Positions 1-5,376 of a stretch of 6,825 nucleotides of DNA are shown in pieces. Every line of letters begins with the position of its first letter. Position 1 is the stretch's first letter. Source of the stretch: Anaerolineaceae bacterium (GTDB lineage: Bacteria; Chloroflexota; Anaerolineae; Anaerolineales; Anaerolineaceae). The notes under the pieces were generated by a model. It searched no databases. It was given only the letters and a program-made list of their open reading frames with translations, and was not told the DNA's origin. Position numbers and translations under genes: made by a program. The stretch lies in contig JAIOTF010000361.1 in assembly GCA_021107195.1 (NCBI GenBank), positions 1-6,825 on the forward strand. The letters are read 5' to 3'.

Positions 1-1319
1 GCCAGCGAAGGACATTCCAGGATAGTGATGTCGATCCCTTGTCCACTTTGCTGCCAGCGGTTATAAATGGGCGCATTTGGAAAACCGGTTTGCAAGGGGT
101 GTTTCCATTCCGGCAAACCGTCTTGGTCTGCATCATGTTCTGGCGTGAACCAGACCTTGAAGAATTGCAGCAGCGGCGGGAAGAGTTCTTTCAGCCACGC
201 GTCATTTTGATTGACTTCGTAGATCTGCCAGGCCAGAGCGGCCAGCAGGGGTTGGGCAAGCTGGCGGGAACGCTGCCCTGCCAGACCGGGTTTCCAGTCG
301 ATTTCACCATTTTCCTGCTGGATGCTGATGAAATTTTGCAGCACGCCCTCGGCCAGATGCAGGCCGCCTGGCAGGAGCAGCGAATTGAGGTAATAGGCAT
401 CCAGGGCGGTTTGCCCGCTCCATAGATGCGGGTAATCACTGCCATCGCCGCGCAGCGAATGCCCGTGGTCAGGCCGCCGCGTCAGCACAAACGAGGGGTT
501 TGGCAGGTGCTGGGTTGCCGGCAGGAACAAACGATAAGCTGTTCTTTGAGCCTGGGCAAAGCATGCGTCCCATTCAGGATCTCCGGTGGAGATGTCTAAC
601 CATTGCGCCTGATTGGCTTGTTCAATCCTGGCAATTTCTTCATCCCAGGCGCGGGCTGTAGTTTGTTTTGCCAGTTGCAGCGATTCACTTTCATCGGACA
701 TTGCGGCCACTGCCGAGAGGATCGAACGTTCCTGCCCGGCCTGCAATGCAAAATGCTGTGCCAGGCCGGCATAGGGGCCAATTCCAGGGAAAGGGCCGCC
801 GGTCATGAAACACACCGGAGCCAGTCCGCCGGTGCGTCCCTGCAGGATGGTGGTCAGATTCGAGGGAACAACTGCCAATCGTTCGCCTGGCTCCAAAGGC
901 TGCAATGCACCGACCAGTTCAAAGGTGAATTCCTGGGGTGTGTTTCCCTGATTGGAGAAGTTCAGTCGCGTAGCGATCACCTGTGAAGCAGGTACCCAGC
1001 ATTCCATCGTGACTTTCAGGTTTTCAAGGGGCGCAAACATGAGACGGATGTAATTGGGATACGCCGCTGTGACTTGCGGTGGTTCATGAAAACCTGCCGG
1101 GTCGATCAGATCAAGCTCGTCTTTCAGAAAGCGGGGGAAGAAATTCATCCGGATAGCGCGCAAGCCATAGGTTGTTTGCAGTGTTAAAGCTGGCGGGTCG
1201 CCGCCGCGTAAAAGTAGTTCCCAGCTTTGGTCATTTCCATAATCGGGTTCAGAAAATCGCTGGTCAGCAGATACGATCAAATTGATGGGAAGTTCGGGGG
1301 AAAGTGATCGGGAATTCAT
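1..1319 (-). CDS. Six-hairpin glycosidase-like protein (GH63/GH37-like), N-terminal part, cut by the left window edge
   Basis: Translating the minus strand from the ATG at 1319 gives 439 codons open to position 1 without a stop. An in-frame TGA at 1356-1358 lies upstream, and no other in-frame ATG lies between. The first ~215 residues are beta-rich with no signal peptide or membrane segment, which fits the N-terminal beta-sandwich of this superfamily and a cytosolic location. From ~240 on, amphipathic helices suggest the start of an (alpha/alpha)6 barrel, including RGDGSDYPHLW (290-300). D396, D398, D400, G401 and E404 form a DxDxDGxxxE loop like the calcium-binding loops of bacterial GH63-type enzymes. 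The following SGQGID (D430) sits where those families have a G-x-D motif with the proposed general acid. The substrate cannot be read from sequence; an alpha-glucoside or related glycan is inferred. The C-terminal barrel and catalytic base lie outside the window. It is divergent from the PBP gene. That it is coding is near certain; the exact family is moderately sure. Confidence 0.8.
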   Translation of the reverse strand, partial: MNSRSLSPELPINLIVSADQRFSEPDYGNDQSWELLLRGGDPPALTLQTTYGLRAIRMNFFPRFLKDELDLIDPAGFHEPPQVTAAYPNYIRLMFAPLENLKVTMECWVPASQVIATRLNFSNQGNTPQEFTFELVGALQPLEPGERLAVVPSNLTTILQGRTGGLAPVCFMTGGPFPGIGPYAGLAQHFALQAGQERSILSAVAAMSDESESLQLAKQTTARAWDEEIARIEQANQAQWLDISTGDPEWDACFAQAQRTAYRLFLPATQHLPNPSFVLTRRPDHGHSLRGDGSDYPHLWSGQTALDAYYLNSLLLPGGLHLAEGVLQNFISIQQENGEIDWKPGLAGQRSRQLAQPLLAALAWQIYEVNQNDAWLKELFPPLLQFFKVWFTPEHDADQDGLPEWKHPLQTGFPNAPIYNRWQQSGQGIDITILECPSL

Positions 1320-1325
1320 GGTTTC

Positions 1326-1354
1326 ATTGTAAGGGTAGTTTTGTTTACGGTCAA
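1326..1354 (-). promoter_or_regulatory. Sigma70-type promoter of the glycosidase-like gene, predicted leaderless start
   Basis: On the minus strand there is a -35 box TTGACC (1349-1354), a 17-nt spacer and a -10 box TACAAT (1326-1331). These match the consensus TTGACA and TATAAT at five of six positions each, with optimal spacing. Six bases (GAAACC) separate the -10 box from the ATG, so the canonical +1 falls on the A of the start codon at 1319. No Shine-Dalgarno sequence is seen upstream of this ATG, which agrees with a leaderless mRNA. The boxes are seen; the start site is inferred. Confidence 0.75.
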
Positions 1355-1463
1355 TTCAATATGCTGAAAATATCGCTGTTGTAGGTTCGACTTCAGTTGT
1401 TAAGCGTTTGAAATTAATGAGGTTCTCTGGGAGTTGCCGTGACAAATTGATATTCTACGCCAG

Positions 1464-1495
1464 ATATGGGGGCAAGGGCTGTCTTTGCCTCATAT
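1464..1495. repeat. Imperfect inverted repeat (hairpin) of unknown role
   Basis: GGCAAGG (1471-1477) pairs with CTTTGCC (1483-1489) around the loop GCTGT, with one G-T pair. An outer arm ATATG (1464-1468) pairs with CATAT (1491-1495). One bulged G and a G-T pair join the two segments, giving about 13 pairs in all. No T-run follows on either strand, so it is not an intrinsic terminator. It could be a protein binding site or an RNA structure if a promoter lies upstream. Confidence 0.5.
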
Positions 1496-1505
1496 GTTGC
1501 AGTGG

Positions 1506-1525
1506 TTTCGCACTGTGCCGCGAAA
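1506..1525. repeat. Perfect 6-bp inverted repeat, operator-like
   Basis: TTTCGC (1506-1511) and GCGAAA (1520-1525) are perfect reverse complements separated by 8 bases, giving a 20-bp dyad of the size bound by many dimeric repressors. It lies 10 bp right of the larger hairpin and upstream of the candidate PBP promoters. That it is an operator is inferred from position and symmetry only; dyads this short also arise by chance. Confidence 0.3.
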
Positions 1526-1582
1526 AATCACGGCGATTCCCAAAGAGCCATTAATGATTAAAATCGTTACTGTAAATCTGAA

Positions 1583-1611
1583 TTGAGAATTGCTGGCATG
1601 GTTTGCAGAAT
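1583..1611 (+). promoter_or_regulatory. Candidate sigma70-type promoter of the PBP gene
   Basis: TTGAGA (1583-1588) and CAGAAT (1606-1611) are separated by exactly 17 bases. The -35 box matches five of six consensus positions and the -10 box four of six. Transcription would start near 1618 and give a 5' leader of about 80 nt. This is a weaker match than the leftward promoter, and it competes with the extended -10 element at 1633. Confidence 0.4.
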
Positions 1612-1632
1612 CGAGCCATATGGTTGTTTTTA

Positions 1633-1641
1633 TGCTAGAAT
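1633..1641 (+). promoter_or_regulatory. Candidate extended -10 promoter of the PBP gene
   Basis: TGCTAGAAT fits the extended -10 pattern TGnTATAAT with a single mismatch. No -35 box is visible at the proper spacing, which extended -10 promoters can tolerate. Transcription would start near 1648, about 53 nt before the start codon. Confidence 0.4.
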
Positions 1642-1663
1642 GAGGATTAATAGACAAATCACA

Positions 1664-1691
1664 TCGGGAATCTCCCCGAATTTGACGGTGA
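1664..1691 (+). promoter_or_regulatory. 5' leader hairpin and ribosome binding site of the PBP gene
   Basis: TCGGG (1664-1668) can pair with CCCGA (1675-1679) over a 6-nt loop. Eight bases after it comes GGTGA (1687-1691), which matches part of the anti-Shine-Dalgarno complement GGAGGTGA and stands 9 nt before the ATG at 1701. The TGA inside this motif (1689-1691) is in frame with the gene, so 1701 is the first possible start. The hairpin is short; a regulatory effect is only a possibility. Confidence 0.45.
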
Positions 1692-1700
1692 AAGATTTAT

Positions 1701-4700
1701 ATGAGCGAAGAGTCTCTTGATAAAGAATTTGACGAAAAGGGTTCCAAAGAGGATCAATCCAACGGCCACGAGCGCCCCGAGGATCGTTTCCGCCGCCTGC
1801 TGTCTGACCCGGGGGAGCAGAAAGCTCCACAGGTTGATGCTGAACAGAAGCCAGAAGATGCTCCGCTGGCAGGTGAAGAACCGGATCAACCCGAGCTTCT
1901 CGCCGATGGTGATCCGCATCATCCCACCGGTGAGCCTGATCAGACTGGCGGCTGGTACAGCGAGATTGATGAGCATGAAGTAGAATCAACTCCCGAGGGA
2001 ACCTCACAGCCACAGGAAGATGCTCCTGCGTCTTCACAAATTTCCCGCCATCCAACAGGATCGCCGGAACAAACGGGCGGTTGGTATTACGATGAAGACG
2101 GCAAACCGGTGGCTTCGACCTTGTCTATGCCGGCCAGCCCGGCAGAGCCGCCTATTCTTGGCCCCACCCAGGCAATACCCACAGAGAAAAGCACTGAGGC
2201 TTCTACCGTGCCGCCCGAACTGGGGTTGGAGCCTGTTTCAAAGCCGTTGGTTCCCATCCGGGTCACTGAGACAGATGCCGACGCGACCCGGATAACCCCT
2301 GCTGCGTACAAACCGGCTGTCCCGCAGCGGGTGCCTCCGATTTCAAAGCCAAAATCCCGCTATCCGGCAAGACCTGAACCCTCTGTTCCCACACCCGTTA
2401 ATCTGGGGCCGGATACCCAATCCTTGCGCACCTCACGTGCTGGTAACAATGGCAACCTGGGCGGCTGTCTGGCGCGATTGGGCATTGGCTTGTTATTCAT
2501 TGGCATTTTTATCGCAGTCGTCTTCTTTTCCTTTGGGATATACAAATATTTTTCGATCATCAAGGCCCCGGACTTTCCCGATGTGCGTGATCTTTACAGC
2601 CAGGCTTCGCAATTCGAAACCACAACCATCCTCGATCGTAACGGGAATACACTGTATGAGATCGTTGACCCGCAAGCGGGACGGCGTACTTATGTCCGCC
2701 TGGATCGAATCTCGCCCTATATGATTGCTGCCACGCTGGCAACCGAAGACAAGGAATTCTATAACAACCCTGGCTATGATCCCATGGCAATGCTGCGTGC
2801 GATTTGGCAAAATCGCATTTCTGGTGAAACCGTGTCAGGCGCATCTACCATCACCCAGCAATTGGCACGCACTCTGCTTCTGACCCCGGAAGAGCGTTTC
2901 AAACAAACCATGGAGCGTAAAGAGCGCGAAATCGTGCTGGCAGCCGAGATCACTCGCTTGTACACCAAAGATGAGATCCTTGAACTGTATCTTAACGAAA
3001 TCTATTACAGCAATCTGGCTTATGGCGTTGAAGCCGCTGCGCAGACATATTTCAATACCAACGCACAGAATCTGACCCTCGCCCAGTCGACTTTCCTGGC
3101 TGGTTTGCCGCAGTCGCCTGGCGTTTATGACATCTTCACTAATCGTGAACAGACCCTCCGGCGTCACCGGGATGTGATCCTCCTGACCTACAAAATGAGC
3201 CAGGAGAAAGGCTGCATCAATGTCAGCATCCAGCCGCACCCGATTTGCATCAGCGCCCCGGAAGCAGATCAAGCCCGGATAGAGATTGAGGAATACAATT
3301 TCCAGCCCAAAGTGTTCACCAGAGAGTACCCGCATTGGGTAGAATTCATCCGCATGCAGCTCGTGAAAGAGTTTGGCGAAGAGATGATCTATCGCTCTGG
3401 CTTCAAGGTTTACACCACCCTGGACAACGAATTGCAGAAAGTCGCTGAGCGCATCGTGGCAGAACAAATCCAGCAATTGGGGGCCAACAATGCTACCGAC
3501 GCTGCCCTGGTGCATATTGATGTTGCCACTGGTGAGATCCTCGCCATGGTTGGGTCAGCCGATTTCTATAATGAAGCCATCAGCGGTCAAATCAACATGG
3601 CTCTTGTCCCGCGCCAGACTGGTTCGGCATTCAAGCCTTTTGTCTATACCGCAGCTTTTGAGAAGGGCTGGACGCCTTCCACCCTCATTTGGGATGTCCC
3701 CACCAAGTTCCCGCCGACCGGCAACCCTGGTGACGGCTTGCCGCTTTATGAGCCTGTCAATTACGACTTGCGTTTTCATGGACCGGTGCTGATGCGCTCC
3801 GCCCTGGCCAACTCTTTCAACATCCCGGCAGTCAAGGCCCTGCAATATGTTGGCATCTACCAGAACCCCGATGGTGAAGAAGACACCGGCGGCATGATCC
3901 GCTTTGCAGAAAAGGTGGGCATCACCTCTCTGACCCGTGAAGATTATGGTTTGGCGTTGTCCCTGGGTGGCGGTGAGATCTCGTTGATGGAACTCACCTC
4001 GGCTTATTCTGTTTTCCCGAATGGCGGCAATTTGATCGAACCCGTCGCCATCAACAGGATTGAAGCTCCCTCCGATGACGATCGTGAATATGAGGTCATC
4101 TTTGAACGTGAAAATGTTGCCCGCTCGCAGGTCATCGCCCCGGAACATGCCTATTTGATCAGTTCTATCCTTTCGGATAACGCAGCCCGCACCCCCATGT
4201 TTGGCGCAAATTCGGCTTTGAACCTGCCCTTCACGGCAGCCGCCAAGACCGGCACCACCAATGATTTCCGTGATAACTGGACGGTAGGATTTACTGTCAA
4301 TGATGTGGTTGGCGTCTGGGTTGGGAATGCTGATAATTCGCCCATGCGCAATACCTCCGGTTTAACCGGTGCAGCCCCCATTTGGGCCAGCTACATGCGT
4401 GAGATAGTTAATCTTCGTCGCGGTGGACAATCAGCCTCTTTCTCCCGTCCCAACCAGGTTGAAGACCACATCATCTGCGCTGTTTCAGGAACCAGACCGT
4501 CTGAGTTCTGCAACAATCAAATTACAGAAGTGTTTGCTGCAGGCCAACCGCCAAAGCCCTCAACGGATGATCTCTGGCGGGTGGTGCATGTGGACACCTG
4601 GACGGGGAAACTGGAATCTGAGGCCTGCAAGGAATTCGTTGATGAGGAATTTACCCTCAATATTTCCGAAAAGGAAGCAAAGGATTGGGTGCAAAATACA

Positions 4701-5288
4701 GCCGAAGGTCATGCCTGGGCCGCCAGTTTGGGATTCAATCCGCCGGTAACATTTTCACCCGATCAATCTTGTAATGCGTCTGACCCGCGCCCGGTAATCT
4801 TCTTCCCAGGATTGGAAGAAAACCAGAAAGTCGATTACACCTCCTTTGATATTTATGTGGTGGCGTATGCCACGGATCAGTTCAGGGAATTCCGTCTGGA
4901 GTATGGTCTGGGTGACAACCCGGCCAGTTGGGAGACATTGGTCAGCGGCATTACTGAACAGCATCGTCAGCCGGAACGCATCTATACATGGGATCTGACA
5001 GAGGTGCCGCAAGGGAAAGTTACTTTGCGGGTCTATATGGAGAGCACTGAAGAACGCTATGCCGAGTACAGGCTGCACCTGGATTTGCAGCATCCTGAGC
5101 CGACGGTGACCCCCACGCCAACGACTACGTTGACGCCAACCGTCACGCCGACCATGACGCCCACCCCAACGCCCACGCTGACGGCCAGCGCCACGCCCAC
5201 CATTACCATGACACCCACGCCAACGGCGACTTCATCAGGCGGCTTGTTGCCGGGTATCCTGACTGCAATTGCCGGCGGCGGCAGTTGA
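1701..5288 (+). CDS. Class A bifunctional penicillin-binding protein (GT51 glycosyltransferase plus transpeptidase)
   Basis: This 1195-residue membrane protein polymerises lipid II into glycan strands and cross-links the peptides on the outer face of the membrane. Residues 1-255 are a disordered, acidic and Pro-rich cytosolic tail with two copies of HPTGxPxQTGGWY (74-86, 117-129). One membrane helix spans ~259-281. The GT51 domain (~305-490) shows catalytic E349 in EDKEF, GASTITQQL (380-388), RKERE (406-410) and KDEILELYLN (423-432). The transpeptidase shows SAFK (nucleophile S642), SFN (705-707) and KTGT (849-852). A linker insert carries C505 and C516. After the transpeptidase come a Cys-containing segment (C926, C937), a beta-rich domain (~1030-1130), a Thr-Pro tail (1134-1177) and a short hydrophobic end. 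At 1195 residues it is longer than typical PBP1A because of both tails. The GT motif EDxxFxxHxG has Asn356 in place of His. It is intact and probably active; ponA/mrcA-type in function, but I give no symbol. Confidence 0.97.
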   Translation: MSEESLDKEFDEKGSKEDQSNGHERPEDRFRRLLSDPGEQKAPQVDAEQKPEDAPLAGEEPDQPELLADGDPHHPTGEPDQTGGWYSEIDEHEVESTPEGTSQPQEDAPASSQISRHPTGSPEQTGGWYYDEDGKPVASTLSMPASPAEPPILGPTQAIPTEKSTEASTVPPELGLEPVSKPLVPIRVTETDADATRITPAAYKPAVPQRVPPISKPKSRYPARPEPSVPTPVNLGPDTQSLRTSRAGNNGNLGGCLARLGIGLLFIGIFIAVVFFSFGIYKYFSIIKAPDFPDVRDLYSQASQFETTTILDRNGNTLYEIVDPQAGRRTYVRLDRISPYMIAATLATEDKEFYNNPGYDPMAMLRAIWQNRISGETVSGASTITQQLARTLLLTPEERFKQTMERKEREIVLAAEITRLYTKDEILELYLNEIYYSNLAYGVEAAAQTYFNTNAQNLTLAQSTFLAGLPQSPGVYDIFTNREQTLRRHRDVILLTYKMSQEKGCINVSIQPHPICISAPEADQARIEIEEYNFQPKVFTREYPHWVEFIRMQLVKEFGEEMIYRSGFKVYTTLDNELQKVAERIVAEQIQQLGANNATDAALVHIDVATGEILAMVGSADFYNEAISGQINMALVPRQTGSAFKPFVYTAAFEKGWTPSTLIWDVPTKFPPTGNPGDGLPLYEPVNYDLRFHGPVLMRSALANSFNIPAVKALQYVGIYQNPDGEEDTGGMIRFAEKVGITSLTREDYGLALSLGGGEISLMELTSAYSVFPNGGNLIEPVAINRIEAPSDDDREYEVIFERENVARSQVIAPEHAYLISSILSDNAARTPMFGANSALNLPFTAAAKTGTTNDFRDNWTVGFTVNDVVGVWVGNADNSPMRNTSGLTGAAPIWASYMREIVNLRRGGQSASFSRPNQVEDHIICAVSGTRPSEFCNNQITEVFAAGQPPKPSTDDLWRVVHVDTWTGKLESEACKEFVDEEFTLNISEKEAKDWVQNTAEGHAWAASLGFNPPVTFSPDQSCNASDPRPVIFFPGLEENQKVDYTSFDIYVVAYATDQFREFRLEYGLGDNPASWETLVSGITEQHRQPERIYTWDLTEVPQGKVTLRVYMESTEERYAEYRLHLDLQHPEPTVTPTPTTTLTPTVTPTMTPTPTPTLTASATPTITMTPTPTATSSGGLLPGILTAIAGGGS
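1920..2127 (+). repeat. Duplicated protein motif in the PBP cytosolic tail (HPTGxPxQTGGWY...VxST)
   Basis: Residues 74-99 and 117-142 are two copies of a 26-residue unit, 43 residues apart. They share HPTG, P, QTGGWY, and later V and ST, with acidic residues between. The codons differ at many synonymous positions, so the copies are old and the protein sequence seems to have been kept. The rest of the tail is low-complexity and not repeated, which makes the motif stand out. A partner-binding role is inferred. Confidence 0.7.
5100..5231 (+). repeat. Thr-Pro-rich low-complexity tail coding region of the PBP
   Basis: Residues 1134-1177 are made almost only of Thr and Pro with scattered Val, Met, Leu, Ala, Ser and Ile, in the pattern TPT-x-TPT. 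The DNA is a degenerate repeat of acgcc/accc units. Such segments are common as extracellular spacers in Anaerolineae proteins. Here it lies at the very C-terminus, outside the membrane, followed only by 18 residues that include LLPGILTAIA and end in GGGS. Confidence 0.85.
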
Positions 5289-5321
5289 TTGCTGATTTTC
5301 GGAAAGTCATTAATCTGAAAA

Positions 5322-5367
5322 ATGAAACGCCCTCCAGTAGATTAAAACCTGCTGGAGGGTGTTTCAT
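5322..5367. terminator. Intrinsic terminator between convergent genes, possibly bidirectional
   Basis: Bases 5322-5340 pair with 5349-5367 in a 19-bp stem with two G-T pairs, around the 8-base loop ATTAAAAC; the core is CCCTCCAG with CTGGAGGG. On the minus strand the stem is followed by a run of five T (complement of 5318-5322), a classic terminator for the leftward gene ending at 5377. On the plus strand no T-run follows, only TAAATG, so termination of the PBP transcript is likely but less certain. The structure begins 34 bp after the PBP stop. Confidence 0.9.
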
Positions 5368-5376
5368 AAATGACCT

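Larger units (their letters stand above)
1320..1700. other. Divergent intergenic region between the glycosidase-like and PBP genes
   Basis: This 381-bp stretch separates two divergent genes and contains no open frame that looks coding. It holds the leaderless promoter of the leftward gene at its left end, two inverted repeats in the middle (1464-1495 and 1506-1525), and two candidate promoters, a hairpin and a ribosome binding site for the PBP at its right end. It is more AT-rich than the flanking genes. About 100 bp (1355-1463) carries nothing I can assign. Confidence 0.8.

Noticed and set aside
39..425. Plus-strand open frame of 128 codons at the left edge
   Set aside because: It is antisense to the glycosidase-like reading frame, which runs unbroken over 439 codons and has recognisable DxDxDG and G-x-D motifs.
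1464..1495. Intergenic hairpin as an intrinsic terminator
   Set aside because: No T-run follows on either strand, and it lies upstream of both divergent genes, where a terminator is not expected.
1630..2055. Minus-strand open frame of 141 codons over the PBP start
   Set aside because: It overlaps the PBP start region, where the plus-strand frame has a fitting ribosome binding site and repeated motif. The antisense product looks random.
2835..3515. Minus-strand open frame of 226 codons inside the PBP gene
   Set aside because: It is antisense to the GT51 domain and linker, whose conserved motifs fix the true frame. Long antisense frames are common opposite such codon usage.
3555..4148. Minus-strand open frame of 197 codons inside the PBP gene
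   Set aside because: It lies antisense to the transpeptidase domain and carries no recognisable motif of its own.
5100..5231. Repetitive acgcc/accc DNA as a tandem-repeat locus or CRISPR-like array
   Set aside because: The repeats are short, irregular and in frame, and they simply encode a Thr-Pro low-complexity protein tail. No spacers are present.
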